This document shows positions 28,770 through 36,984 of a stretch of 64,000 bases of DNA, piece after piece (the stretch's first letter is position 1; each line of letters opens with the position of its first letter). The notes under the pieces were generated by a model. The model worked only from the letters and a program-made list of their open reading frames with translations, had not been told where the DNA came from and ran no database searches. Made by a program: the position numbers and the translations under genes. The DNA is taken from assembly GCF_016864195.1 (NCBI RefSeq), contig NZ_CP045202.1:2387001-2451000 (forward strand), in the 5' to 3' direction. Source of the stretch: Dechloromonas sp. TW-R-39-2. Its GTDB lineage: Bacteria > Pseudomonadota > Gammaproteobacteria > Burkholderiales > Rhodocyclaceae.

Positions 28770-28972
28770 AGGGGAATGAACCGGAATAAACCTGAAAAAA
28801 CGGGGCGAATCTTAACAGAAACAGGGAGATATTCCGGCCCTGACTGATGCCGGAAAACAGAAAAACCACAGGCAAAAATGCAGTTCGAGGCTGAAAATAC
28901 AACTTCACCGCCTGTTGATTTCCGGGCGACAATCGCTGTCTTGTCATTGATACCTGACTGGTAATGCTCCCC

Positions 28973-29341
28973 ATGCCCCAACTTTATTTCAACCCGCGCT
29001 GCTCGAAATGCCGCCAGGCACTCGCCCTGCTCCAGGCGCACGGGATCGAGCCGCAACTGATCACTTATCTTGAACAAGCGCCAGGCATCGAGCAGTTGAC
29101 TGCCTTGCTCGCCCAACTGGGCCTGAGCGATGCCCGCGCTCTGATGCGCAAGGGGGAAACCGAGTACAGCGCACTGGATCTCGACAATCCGGCGCATACG
29201 CAAGCAGCGTTGATTGCCACGCTGGCGAAAAATCCGAACCTGATCGAACGACCGATTTTTGTGCAGGCCGGCAAAGCCGTCATTGCCCGCCCACCGGAGA
29301 AAATTCTGGCGTTCATCCAGCCCCCGAACAATCCAGCTTGA
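28973..29341 (+). CDS. arsC: ArsC-family arsenate reductase-like protein
   Basis: 122 aa thioredoxin-fold protein of the glutaredoxin-dependent ArsC family. Active-site Cys10 is in YFNPRCSKCRQAL (N-P-R-C-S-K as in ArsC), the basic segment ALMRKGETEY and the loop LIERPIFVQAGKAVIARPPEKIL carry the conserved Arg residues. A CxxC is formed with Cys13, which is not in the plasmid ArsC. A second in-frame ATG lies at 28964. No other ars gene is near, so arsenate detoxification is by homology only; Spx/YffB-like thiol roles are alternatives. Confidence 0.83.
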   Translation: MPQLYFNPRCSKCRQALALLQAHGIEPQLITYLEQAPGIEQLTALLAQLGLSDARALMRKGETEYSALDLDNPAHTQAALIATLAKNPNLIERPIFVQAGKAVIARPPEKILAFIQPPNNPA

Positions 29342-29373
29342 CGCCTTCCAAGCCCGGCCACTACACTGAAGCG

Positions 29374-29475
29374 ATGCACTCCTTCCCGAAATCCGCCCTG
29401 CTGACCGCCCGCTGCGCGCTACTGCGCCGCTGGTTTGCGCGCCATGGTTTCGAGGCCACCGGAGTTGTCATGTAG
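29374..29475 (+). other. Short ORF (33 aa): leader peptide or remnant of an EpmA-like gene
   Basis: ATG 29374 to TAG 29475. The peptide contains ALLTARCALLRRWFARHGFE, which resembles the N-terminal helix of EpmA/LysRS-type synthetases (ARAxLLxxIRxFFxxRGxxEVET pattern), but it stops there. It has no clear ribosome site. It directly precedes an intrinsic terminator. Either it is a gene remnant or a leader peptide; neither can be settled here. Confidence 0.35.
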
Positions 29476-29498
29476 CAGTTTCAGCATTACCCATCCGA

Positions 29499-29532
29499 AA
29501 GCCGCGAAACCCTCAGGTCCGCGGCTTTTTTT
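29499..29532 (+). terminator. Intrinsic terminator or attenuator upstream of EamA gene
   Basis: 8-bp stem AAGCCGCG/CGCGGCTT (29499-29506 with 29520-29527), loop of 13 bases, and a run of seven T (29526-29532). It lies between the ArsC gene and the EamA permease gene, so it could simply end arsC or attenuate the downstream genes. Confidence 0.85.
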
Positions 29533-29556
29533 ATTGCTTTTTTCAAGGAGAACACC

Positions 29557-29664
29557 ATGCACGCCCTACATCCAATCGACCGAATGATTCGTCGCAATCC
29601 AGCCTTTTGCTGGCCAAAAGCCACGACCGGCACGCCAGGCAACCCACCTCCTCCGATTGATTGA
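29557..29664 (+). CDS. Possible 35-aa leader peptide before EamA permease
   Basis: ATG 29557 to TGA 29664, with a full AAGGAG ribosome site six bases upstream, the best in this region. It encodes a basic, Pro-rich peptide (ends PGNPPPPID) with no homologue that I recognise. It ends 13 bases before the EamA start, whose own ribosome site is weak, so ribosomes finishing here may feed the permease. A coupled leader or a tiny gene is possible; no function is claimed. Confidence 0.45.
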   Translation: MHALHPIDRMIRRNPAFCWPKATTGTPGNPPPPID

Positions 29665-29677
29665 CGAAAGAACGTCC

Positions 29678-30562
29678 ATGCCCATTCCGATAGCTTATTT
29701 CACAATTGTTGCCATCTGGTCTACCACCCCGCTCGCCATTCAATGGAGTGCGCTCGGTACCGGCTTTGCCTTTGCCGTCATGGCCCGCATGCTGATCGGC
29801 GCCACCCTTGCCCTTGTCCTGATCGTTGTCTGGCGCATTGGTTTTCCACTCCACCGCAAGGCACGCCAGAGCTACCTGGTCGGCGGGCTCGGCATGTTCG
29901 GCGCCATGCTGAGCACCTACTGGGGCGCCCAATACATTCATTCCGGGCTGGTGTCCGTGCTGTTCGGACTGACGCCGCTGGCGACCAGCGTACTCGCCGT
30001 GTTCTGGCTGGGCGAACGTGCACTGCGCCCGGCCAAGCTCATCGGCATGGCTCTCGGCATCCTCGGTCTGGCGCTTATTTTTGCCACCGGCCATGAAGTC
30101 TCGGGACACCAGGCCGTACTCGGCATTGCCGCCCTGTTGCTTGCCGTCTTCCTCTATTCAGCCAGCCTGGTTGGCGTCAAGCGGATCGGCGATCACAGCC
30201 CACCGCTGGCCACGACGGCCGGCACGCTGCTTGTCGCATTGCCGCTGTTCATCCTGGCCTGGTGGCTGGTTGATGGCCAGATACCGACCGACATTGCACC
30301 CCGCGCCGGCGCGGCAATCATTTATCTCGGGATTTTTGGCTCGGTACTCGGCTTTGCACTGTACTACTACGTGATCAAGCACATGGATGCCGGCAAGGTA
30401 TCGCTGATTACGCTAATCACCCCAGTTATCGCCCTGATTCTCGGCAATGTGCTGAACGGCGAGATGATCGAAGCTCGCGTCTGGCTGGGCGCCGGCCTGA
30501 TCACGCTCGGCCTCGGCCTGCACCAATGGCCGATGCTCGCCTCGGCCTTTCTCAGGCGCTGA
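29678..30562 (+). CDS. EamA/DMT-family permease
   Basis: 294 aa, ten hydrophobic helices in two EamA repeats. Repeat 1 shows LFGLTPLATSVLAVFWLGER, repeat 2 LITLITPVIALILGNVLNGE, the mirrored P-x-x-x-x-hydrophobic-LGE/NGE ends of the family. These transporters export metabolites such as amino acids; the substrate is not evident. ATG 29678 follows the possible leader peptide by 13 bases. It converges on nudC, with a large GGTCGACC hairpin between them. Confidence 0.9.
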   Translation: MPIPIAYFTIVAIWSTTPLAIQWSALGTGFAFAVMARMLIGATLALVLIVVWRIGFPLHRKARQSYLVGGLGMFGAMLSTYWGAQYIHSGLVSVLFGLTPLATSVLAVFWLGERALRPAKLIGMALGILGLALIFATGHEVSGHQAVLGIAALLLAVFLYSASLVGVKRIGDHSPPLATTAGTLLVALPLFILAWWLVDGQIPTDIAPRAGAAIIYLGIFGSVLGFALYYYVIKHMDAGKVSLITLITPVIALILGNVLNGEMIEARVWLGAGLITLGLGLHQWPMLASAFLRR

Positions 30563-30574
30563 GGACTCGCTGAA

Positions 30575-30616
30575 TTCAGGCTGATTGTCGCGGTCGACCG
30601 CAGCAATCAGCCTGAA
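30575..30616. repeat. Large intergenic hairpin with nested GGTCGACC palindrome
   Basis: Outer 13-bp perfect inverted repeat TTCAGGCTGATTG/CAATCAGCCTGAA (30575-30587 with 30604-30616). Inside sits the 12-base palindrome GCGGTCGACCGC (30590-30601). It lies between the convergent EamA and nudC genes and has no T-run on either side, so it may be a bidirectional terminator of an unusual kind or a protein-binding site. Confidence 0.65.
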
Positions 30617-30622
30617 ACAGGC

Positions 30623-31387
30623 TTATCCCAGCGCGGCATCGATCAAGCGCCGCGAAATGCTGATTCGGTCCGGCAGGATAGGCAGTGCATCTGCAGTAAA
30701 CCATGCAGCCGCTTCGATTTCAGCCGGATCGGGCACCAGTTCGCCGCCGGCGTAATCGGCAAAGAAGGCGATCATCAGCGAATTGGGAAACGGCCACGGC
30801 TGGCTATCGAAATAGCGCAGGTTGGCGATTTCGATGCCGACTTCCTCGCGCACTTCGCGCCGGGCGCATTCTTCCAGCGTTTCACCGGGCTCGACAAAGC
30901 CGGCCAGTGCGCTGAACACGCCGGGTTTGAAATGCGGGCTGCGGGCCAGCAGCAGTTTTTCACCATCGCGCACCAACACCATGATGGCCGGCGACAGACG
31001 GGGATAAGCCAGCAGGCCACAGGCCGGGCATTGCATGGCATGTTCGCCAGCCTTGAGTTCGGTCGGTGTGCCACATTTGCCACAGAACCGGTGATTGTTC
31101 TGCCAATCGAGCAACTGTGTCGCCCGCCCGGCCAGCGCGAAAATTTCCGGTCCAGCCAGCTGAAAAACGGCTCGCAAATGCGTCGCCGTGCTGCCCTCGA
31201 TTTCCGGGTGTTGAGCAACGTCGACCGCGAAACAGGGCAAACCGTGCAACTGGCCCACTTCCAGCGCATTGGACAGATGACCAAAATCAGCGGCCGTTGC
31301 CGATGGAAATATCGCGTCCTCGCCCTGGCCCGAAACCATCAGCAGGCGGTGCTCGCAGCGCAAAATCCAGTAAGCCGGTTGATTCAT
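30623..31387 (-). CDS. nudC: NAD+ diphosphatase / NAD-cap hydrolase NudC
   Basis: 254 aa. Splits NAD(H) and removes NAD caps from RNA. The Cys4 zinc site is C102-C105-C120-C123 (FCGKCG, QCPACG). The Nudix box runs 163-185 as GFVEPGETLEECARREVREE, and the NADH-specific signature SQPWPFPNS follows at 195-203. ATG 31387 is preceded by GGGAGAG; a TTG at 31399 would precede that site. High certainty. Confidence 0.95.
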   Translation of the reverse strand: MNQPAYWILRCEHRLLMVSGQGEDAIFPSATAADFGHLSNALEVGQLHGLPCFAVDVAQHPEIEGSTATHLRAVFQLAGPEIFALAGRATQLLDWQNNHRFCGKCGTPTELKAGEHAMQCPACGLLAYPRLSPAIMVLVRDGEKLLLARSPHFKPGVFSALAGFVEPGETLEECARREVREEVGIEIANLRYFDSQPWPFPNSLMIAFFADYAGGELVPDPAEIEAAAWFTADALPILPDRISISRRLIDAALG

Positions 31388-31429
31388 GAACTCTCCCAAA
31401 GATGGTGGGCCGACAACGCTCGCCCGGCC

Positions 31430-32641
31430 TTACTCGTGACGCCCATGCATGACGATACGCGAGACAAACCAGATGGCCAGCAAATTGGCCGCGACGGCGA
31501 CGTAGCCAACCAGTGGATAACCGACGATCTTGCCGCTGCCATCCAGCGAGATGAGAAAACCGGCCAGCGTCGTCGCCAGGCCCATAGCCAGGGATTGCAC
31601 CGTGCCGTTAAGCGACATGAAGGTGCCGCGCAGCTTGGGCTGGGCCGATGAGGCGATGATCGCCATGGCCGGAATCATGCGTCCCGAGGTCAGCACGAAA
31701 AAGCTGGTCGAGCAGATCAGCCAGGCCCACAACGGCCAGACACCGGCGTGCGTCAGGACCAGCAGCGGCAGCGTGGCGAGCAGCGCGACCCGACGATAAA
31801 CCTCGACCTTGCCGTATTTGTCGGCCCAATGGCCGATCAGGCGGGCACTGATGAAGGTGGCGAAACCGCCGAACAGATAGACGATAGGCACATCATGCTG
31901 ATCGATGCCGACGTTATTCACCGCATAGACGGTAATGTAGGGGATCACCGTAAAGCCGGAAAAAATGATCAGCGCAGAAAAGAGCAAGGCGCGCAGATGG
32001 TTGGCATCGCCCAGCACGCTGAAGGTGGCCGAGAGCAGATGGGCGCGCTTTTCCTCGCTCAGGTGATGGCGCAGTTCCGGCAGGAAACGCAGGCCGACGA
32101 TCAGGAAAAATACGCTGAACGCAGCAATCAGCACGAAGGGCGCACGCCAGCCGAGATGATTGGCCAGCCACAAGGACAAAGGTACGCCGGCAATCGTCGA
32201 GATCGAAAAGGCGCTGGAAACAATGCCGCTCGCCCTCGCCCGCCGGGAAAACGGGATCGCGTCACCGATCATGGTGTGGATCAATGCGCCCATGATGCCG
32301 CCGAACACGCCCGCCAGGCCGCGCGCCAGCATCAGGCTCGAATAGCCCGGCGCCAGGCCGCAGGCCAGCGTGGCCAGCGCAAACAGGGCGAAACTGATCA
32401 GCAACAGGCGCTTGCGCTCGAAGAGATCGACGAAGGTGGCGGCGAGAATGCCCGAGACGGCGGCACTGAAACTGTAGGACGCAACCAGCAAACCAAACTC
32501 ATGCGTACCGATGCCGAAAGCCGCCATCAGGATCGGCCCAAGCGGCATCATGATCATGAAATCGAGCACATGACTGAACTGGATGCCAGCCAGGGTCAGC
32601 AGGAAGAAACGTTCGGAACGGGGAGAAAGCGCAGTAGACAT
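31430..32641 (-). CDS. MFS transporter (DHA1-like)
   Basis: 403 aa with 12 hydrophobic helices. The loop 2-3 motif is seen as GILAATFVDLFERKRLLL, in the usual G-x-x-x-D-x-x-x-R-(K/R) pattern of the family, and a second copy RLIGHWADKYGKVEVYRR lies after helix 8. The motif GVPLSLWLANHLGWRAPF is found in the drug/sugar-efflux group. Substrate unknown; DHA1 proteins export drugs, sugars or amino acids. Minus strand, ends 43 bases before nudC and may share its transcript. Confidence 0.88.
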   Translation of the reverse strand: MSTALSPRSERFFLLTLAGIQFSHVLDFMIMMPLGPILMAAFGIGTHEFGLLVASYSFSAAVSGILAATFVDLFERKRLLLISFALFALATLACGLAPGYSSLMLARGLAGVFGGIMGALIHTMIGDAIPFSRRARASGIVSSAFSISTIAGVPLSLWLANHLGWRAPFVLIAAFSVFFLIVGLRFLPELRHHLSEEKRAHLLSATFSVLGDANHLRALLFSALIIFSGFTVIPYITVYAVNNVGIDQHDVPIVYLFGGFATFISARLIGHWADKYGKVEVYRRVALLATLPLLVLTHAGVWPLWAWLICSTSFFVLTSGRMIPAMAIIASSAQPKLRGTFMSLNGTVQSLAMGLATTLAGFLISLDGSGKIVGYPLVGYVAVAANLLAIWFVSRIVMHGRHE

Positions 32642-32727
32642 GAATAAGGTGGAGCTGACGCGGGCAACAAGGATACGCGGCTTGGCCGGAAATCAGTCAG
32701 CTATCTCACCCGCCTCGGCAAATGGGT

Positions 32728-33099
32728 TCAACTGGCCGGGCGCAACTGCCCGCCGGATGCCATGACCTGCTGGCTCAGAGCCTGCAAGGTGGATTGCGCA
32801 TCGTCCGCCGCCTCCTGCATTTCCTCGGCTGTCAGCGGCCGCAGCAGCGGCTCCAGTTCGATGCGCTGAATGTTCGGGCACTTGCCAACCAGGCTGTTCA
32901 GGATGCTGTCCATTTTCTTCATTCCCAAGCCGAACAGGATTTTTTCGAGGACAAACAGGCGCACCAGGATGATGTCTTCTTCGTCCTTGGCCGTCGCCTG
33001 AACCGCCTCGATTTCCTTGCGCACATAACCACGAAACTTGAGCGGGCTGATCTCCACGGGTACCTGGAGAATGGAATAACGGAACTGGCCTTGAATCAT
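32728..33099 (-). CDS. Protein of unknown function, 123 aa
   Basis: Not recognised. A soluble acidic/helical protein: the first 30 residues (RYSILQVPVEISPLKFRGYV) look like beta strands, then a helical part with DEEDIILVRLFVLEKILFGL and a tail AEEMQEAADDAQSTLQALSQ that may be a coiled coil. No cysteine pair, signal or membrane helix. It lies between the HPP-family gene and the MFS gene on the same strand, but 77 bases or more from each. Confidence 0.7.
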   Translation of the reverse strand: MIQGQFRYSILQVPVEISPLKFRGYVRKEIEAVQATAKDEEDIILVRLFVLEKILFGLGMKKMDSILNSLVGKCPNIQRIELEPLLRPLTAEEMQEAADDAQSTLQALSQQVMASGGQLRPAS

Positions 33100-33175
33100 G
33101 CGAACACCTGGCGGGGAAAAACATCATTTTCGCAGAGCTACCCGAGATCAGAAAGGCTGCGAGCAAATATCCAGG

Positions 33176-33736
33176 CTAAAACCAGATTTCCGGATAGCGC
33201 CGGGAAACCGGTAAATTATTGAACAGCAAGGCGACCACCAGCATGATCAAAGGTCCGATCAAACCCGGCACCAGGGCATACCAGAAACCCAGGCGATGGA
33301 TTTCGGCTGAGCCGATCACGGCAATCAAGGCCGTTGCCCCGCCGGGAGGATGCAGCGTCCGTGTAGCGTGCATCAGCGCAATCGCTGTCGAAACAGCCAG
33401 CGCACCGGCAAGCCAGGGCATGAAGAACAGGCATTTCCAACACACGACACCGACCAGCGCCGACAGCATGTGACCACCCAGCAAATTTCTTGGCTGCGCC
33501 AGCGGACTGCGGACAGCCCCAAAAACCAGCACTGCGGAAGCGCCGAACGAACCAATCAGCAAGACCAGATCTCCCTCGGCAAAAAAACGCTGGCCAATCA
33601 GGCCCAGCGTTGCAATACCGACGAACGAACCCAGCCAGGAAAGCACAATTTCCTCATTGCTGACGCGCGGCGGACTACCGCGCGTTGTTCCACGCATTTT
33701 GCGGAAATACTCGCTCCACCGCGTTTCCAGCTTCAA
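33176..33736 (-). CDS. HPP family integral membrane protein
   Basis: 186 aa with four or five hydrophobic helices and the family signature ATRTLHPPGGATALIAVIGS. HPP proteins are inner-membrane proteins; one cyanobacterial/plant member transports nitrite in plastids, but bacterial roles are not settled. Its ATG overlaps the stop of the small gene upstream by four bases (33733-33736), so the two are translated together. Confidence 0.88.
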   Translation of the reverse strand: MKLETRWSEYFRKMRGTTRGSPPRVSNEEIVLSWLGSFVGIATLGLIGQRFFAEGDLVLLIGSFGASAVLVFGAVRSPLAQPRNLLGGHMLSALVGVVCWKCLFFMPWLAGALAVSTAIALMHATRTLHPPGGATALIAVIGSAEIHRLGFWYALVPGLIGPLIMLVVALLFNNLPVSRRYPEIWF

Positions 33737-33930
33737 GATTCGCCACCCTCTTGAGCAGTGCGCTGCCCGGTCTGTAAACGCAACAGGGCGTGGCGCCAGG
33801 CCAGGTGGTAAACCGTACGAAAATCCTCGGTCGAAATATCGATATAGCCCGGCACTGCGGCCAAGGCATCGAGGATGTCCTCATCCGTCAGTTCAAGCTC
33901 CGGTCCAACCGGTATCTGATCGCCATCCAT
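33733..33930 (-). CDS. Small acidic protein coupled to HPP gene, 65 aa
   Basis: Not recognised. The peptide has ELELTDEDILDALAAVPGYI and STEDFRTVYHLAWRHALLRL, an acidic then helical pattern. ATG 33930 has AAGGA four bases upstream; a TTG at 33963 would start inside a perfect 6-bp hairpin (CGGGGT AAAA ACCCCG, 33943-33958), which seems unlikely. It is coupled to the HPP gene by an ATGA overlap, so a joint role is plausible. The hairpin just ahead of the ribosome site might affect expression. Confidence 0.65.
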   Translation of the reverse strand: MDGDQIPVGPELELTDEDILDALAAVPGYIDISTEDFRTVYHLAWRHALLRLQTGQRTAQEGGES

Positions 33931-34174
33931 GCCATCCTTCCACGGGGTAAAAACCCCGATCAATAATCGTTGTCATGCTAGGCGAACAGTCCCGCACAAC
34001 CTATCCGCCATCAAGACTAGGCGTGGCCTTATTTGGTTCTAGCAGGCGGCCTTATCTGCTTTGGGCCGCCTTGCCGTGCCGATTACGGTCAGTTACAGCA
34101 AATTGGGCCACGTGGAACTTCACAGCATATAGACTGCCTTAAGCCCACTTTTTAACGGAATCAAGTCGTCATTC

Positions 34175-34567
34175 ATGAAAACAGTCATCAGAGCCTTCTT
34201 CAAAACGCTTCGTATCGTCATCGGCCCCTTCATGCTGCTTGGTGAATTTGTCACCCGCCCGAAGGCCATGCAGCGACCTGCTGCGCTTCAAGCTGAGGTC
34301 GATCAGCAATGCACCAGCCTCGTCCTCTATCAGTACAAGACCTGTCCGTTCTGCATCAAGGTACGCCAGGAAATGCGGCGCCTGGCCCTCAATGTGCAAA
34401 AGCTTGACGCACAACATCCCGGAACGAACCGCGACGACCTGATCAATGGCGGTGGCATGGCCAAAGTACCCTGCCTCAAAATCACCGACCCGGCCGGCAA
34501 AGTGCAGTGGTTGTACGAATCCGGCGAAATAATCAACTATCTGCGCAGCCGCTTCGCCAGCGCCTGA
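34175..34567 (+). CDS. Membrane-anchored glutaredoxin-like protein
   Basis: 130 aa. A hydrophobic N-terminal stretch (IRAFFKTLRIVIGPFMLLGE) may anchor it or form an amphipathic helix. After it a glutaredoxin/GST-N domain has CPFC (57-60) in YQYKTCPFCIKVRQEM and the cis-Pro loop AKVPCLKI, then ESGEIINYLRSRF as in the last helix. It should perform thiol-disulfide exchange with glutathione. It stands alone, 211 bases from the HPP partner gene, which diverges from it; that gap shows no clear promoter. Confidence 0.88.
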   Translation: MKTVIRAFFKTLRIVIGPFMLLGEFVTRPKAMQRPAALQAEVDQQCTSLVLYQYKTCPFCIKVRQEMRRLALNVQKLDAQHPGTNRDDLINGGGMAKVPCLKITDPAGKVQWLYESGEIINYLRSRFASA

Positions 34568-34583
34568 CCTTGGCGCCGCTGTT

Positions 34584-35582
34584 TTATCCGATACCGTGAG
34601 TCGCGTTGTCGTTAGCCAAAGCCTTGGCCAGTTGCCCGCTCGGTTTTGCCGGATCACCCAGGCCAAACTCGGCCTGCAAGGACTGTAAGTTGCTGTCAAT
34701 GTAGCCAATGGCGCGCGACAGATTGTCCAGCCGGTTGCCGATCAGGTTGCCGGCTGAATTCAACAGTTCAGCTGATTTGGCGAAATTGGCGGTGAACTCA
34801 TGCAGCGTCTCGGTCGCAGCCGTTTTGTTGTTGGCCAAAGCGGCATCCAGTCGGGCGTTATCGACGGTTGCCAGCTTGCTCACCGGATCGATCTTGAGCC
34901 CCAGGTCAGCCATGCCGCGCAAGCCGCTTTTGGCGCCGTTGAAGGGACTGGCAATGCTCTGCTCCAGTTCCCACTGAGACACTGTCGCCGCCTGCGTGCC
35001 GGCCAGCACACCGCCAGTCTGCAGCGCACCGTCAAAACGCTGCATCCAGCCATTGTAAGCATCGGCAAAAGCCTGCACCTGGCTGCGCACGGCTTCATTG
35101 CCGGCCGCCACATCGGTACCGCCGAGCTTGATCGCCGCCTGCTGCAACGTCGACACCCAGGATTTCAGGTCGCTCATTTCCGAAACTTCGGCCTTGAAGT
35201 TGGCGGCATACTGGTTAATCGCCGTCATCATCTGGTAGCCCGATTCCGGGTCGAACAGCGCCATATTGCGCCCCGCCGCCGAAACCCCATTCGTGCCGCT
35301 CACGCCAGCCACACCGCCCAGCATGGCATCCAGCGGCGAGGTGCCGTCTGTTTTGCCGCCCCCTAAAATATCGGCAAAACTCGCCGCTCCCGACACCTTG
35401 CCAGAACCCAGTGCCGACGAAACCAGCGAACCGACCGTTTGCGATTGAACGTTGGCGATCTGCAATTTCAGGGCCGACGAAAAATCGGTCACCCCGGCCG
35501 AACCTGCCGCCGGCGTCTTGGACTTGCTTTCCAGAAGCTTGGAGAAATCGAAACCTTTGCTGTTGATTCCATTAACCGACAT
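34584..35582 (-). CDS. FliD-like (hook-associated protein 2 type) protein, orphan
   Basis: 332 aa. The second half recalls the C-terminal region of the flagellar cap protein FliD: PFNGAKSGLRGMADLGLKIDP, ATVDNARLDAALANNKTAA and a heptad-like end (LIGNRLDNLSRAIGYIDSNLQ). The N-terminal half is low in complexity (Gly/Ser/Ala-rich) and quite unlike FliD, and the usual FliD N-terminal coiled coil is absent. The ATG has a perfect AGGAGG site. There are no flagellar genes nearby. Family assignment is tentative; a domesticated or specialised relative is possible. Confidence 0.62.
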   Translation of the reverse strand: MSVNGINSKGFDFSKLLESKSKTPAAGSAGVTDFSSALKLQIANVQSQTVGSLVSSALGSGKVSGAASFADILGGGKTDGTSPLDAMLGGVAGVSGTNGVSAAGRNMALFDPESGYQMMTAINQYAANFKAEVSEMSDLKSWVSTLQQAAIKLGGTDVAAGNEAVRSQVQAFADAYNGWMQRFDGALQTGGVLAGTQAATVSQWELEQSIASPFNGAKSGLRGMADLGLKIDPVSKLATVDNARLDAALANNKTAATETLHEFTANFAKSAELLNSAGNLIGNRLDNLSRAIGYIDSNLQSLQAEFGLGDPAKPSGQLAKALANDNATHGIG

Positions 35583-35727
35583 ATCGCCTCCTGCTGATTA
35601 AAAGGCCCAAGGCCCTCGGCTGCATCTGGTGCAATTACTAGCAACAATTGCACCTGCTTGCTGCGAAACAATGGAAGGCGGTGGAGCAACGCCGGGCCGA
35701 TTAGCTGGAAAGCTTGCGGCACAAAAG

Positions 35728-35753
35728 ATTGCTTTGCTGCGCTCGCAATGACG
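35728..35753. repeat. Dispersed ATTGC...GCAATG element, copy A
   Basis: GATTGCTTTGCTGCGCTCGC followed by AATGACG, in the 191-base gap after the FliD-like gene start. The same layout, partly degenerate, recurs at 43404-43430. Short elements of this type (CATTGCGAGCG...AGCAATC) are scattered in many proteobacterial intergenic regions. Confidence 0.5.
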
Positions 35754-35773
35754 GCGTAGGGGGTAATCTGGGC

Positions 35774-36496
35774 TCAGGCAAGTACGCGTCGCAATGCCCG
35801 GATTTTTTTCCAGACCACGGCCTTGGGCAGCGTCATCGCCATCGCCTGCATGCAGCGCTCCAGCCAGTCGGTGCGATTTTGCAACAAGTCGATAGCACGT
35901 TCGAGATCGCGGATAATGGCCTCACCGTAGGCCCCCTGAGCTTTCTGTACGGCCTTGCGCAACAACGACAGTGAAGGATTCAACATGGCCAGATCAATCA
36001 CGTCGCGGCTGAATACACCGTCATCACGCCAGCGATCCGAATTGGCCAGCAATTTGCTGGTTGCCATATCCAGCGATGTCAGCGTCGAAACACCGCAGAC
36101 TTGGTCAGCCAGCGCAGCAGCTTCCAACTGGATTCGCGCTTCGAGCACAATTTCAAACTTGATCGGCTGTTCATCAACCAGCAAGGCTGTGCGAATGCCG
36201 TACTGATCGGCGCGAATCTCGCGTGCCACAAGAAAACGCTCTCCATCCGGTCGCAACAAACCGTTGAAACCGGCTTCCCCGGTCAGCAATTGACGCAATC
36301 GGCGATAACTGGGCATGTCCGAGACAAGGAAATCCATATCGACCGACTCTCGATATTCGCCAAAGCACAGTGCAATGGCCGTACCACCAGCAAATAGGCA
36401 ATTCGCATCACGCAGCAAAGCTGCATCAAGCGCCGTCAGAACCCGCGCAATCCGGCGGTGATGCAGACGCTCGAAAAGGATCTTGTCAGGCTGCAT
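35774..36496 (-). CDS. Nucleotidyltransferase toxin (AbiEii/AbiGii-like)
   Basis: 240 aa. Nucleotidyltransferase fold with GGTAIALCFGEYRESVDMDF (GGTA at 37-40, acidic D53 and D55) and a third acidic site at KFEI (E115). A downstream ATSKLLANSDRWRDDGVFSRDVIDLAML segment split around the Lys/Arg residues matches AbiEii-type toxins, which transfer nucleotides to tRNA or other targets to stop growth. Its start (36496) overlaps the HTH gene end (36486) by 11 bases. Longer starts at 36502 and 36529 are possible. Together they form a toxin-antitoxin operon; the antitoxin is an XRE-type protein rather than classical AbiEi. Confidence 0.82.
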   Translation of the reverse strand: MQPDKILFERLHHRRIARVLTALDAALLRDANCLFAGGTAIALCFGEYRESVDMDFLVSDMPSYRRLRQLLTGEAGFNGLLRPDGERFLVAREIRADQYGIRTALLVDEQPIKFEIVLEARIQLEAAALADQVCGVSTLTSLDMATSKLLANSDRWRDDGVFSRDVIDLAMLNPSLSLLRKAVQKAQGAYGEAIIRDLERAIDLLQNRTDWLERCMQAMAMTLPKAVVWKKIRALRRVLA

Positions 36497-36974
36497 CGGC
36501 ATCGCCAAAAGCCAGACGCAAAGCATCAATCAAATTTCGCTCGCGTGGCAATAACGCAGCCTCGTCAATATGCCGCCAGTTACGCTCATAAATTCCCAGC
36601 GCTTCGCGTGGCTTCAACTGATCCGTGCCCTGCACCTGCCAAGCAAGCTGTTTCAACTGTGGATAGTCAGCCAGATAAATGCGTACCGGCAACCAACCCG
36701 AGGTATCGGTCAACGGCCTTTCATGCGAATCATCGGATATGCCGGATGCCGAAAAATTCATGCCGAGCGCAGCAAGCACATTGAGATACGCCCCCATCGT
36801 GACTGATGGCTCGCCCTGTTCAATCCGATGAATAGTCACACGGGACATCCCCGCCGCCTCGGCCAGCGCTGTCGCACTGACCCGCAAGCGCTTGCGCTCC
36901 GCTCGAATGAGAACGCCAAGCGCAGCGAGTTGGTCAATAACAACGGAAGGATTAGGGGGTGATTTAGCGGACAT
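36486..36974 (-). CDS. XRE-family HTH antitoxin
   Basis: 162 aa. The N-terminal helix-turn-helix is at about 20-75: LIRAERKRLRVSATALAEAA, GMSRVTIHRIEQGEPSV and the capping GAYLNVLAALG. The C-terminal part (RIYLADYPQLKQLAWQVQGT...ALGIYERNWRHIDEAAL) is likely the toxin-binding part. ATG 36974 is preferred, since the sigma-70 -10 box ends only ten bases upstream, making the mRNA nearly leaderless; ATG 36986 lies inside the -10 box. It precedes and overlaps the toxin gene, the usual antitoxin-first order. Confidence 0.82.
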   Translation of the reverse strand: MSAKSPPNPSVVIDQLAALGVLIRAERKRLRVSATALAEAAGMSRVTIHRIEQGEPSVTMGAYLNVLAALGMNFSASGISDDSHERPLTDTSGWLPVRIYLADYPQLKQLAWQVQGTDQLKPREALGIYERNWRHIDEAALLPRERNLIDALRLAFGDADAA

Positions 36975-36984
36975 TGTGTTTCTC

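Noticed and set aside
33943..33958. CGGGGT-AAAA-ACCCCG hairpin as a terminator
   Set aside because: It has no T-run outside the stem and lies just before a start codon; more likely a leader hairpin, if anything.
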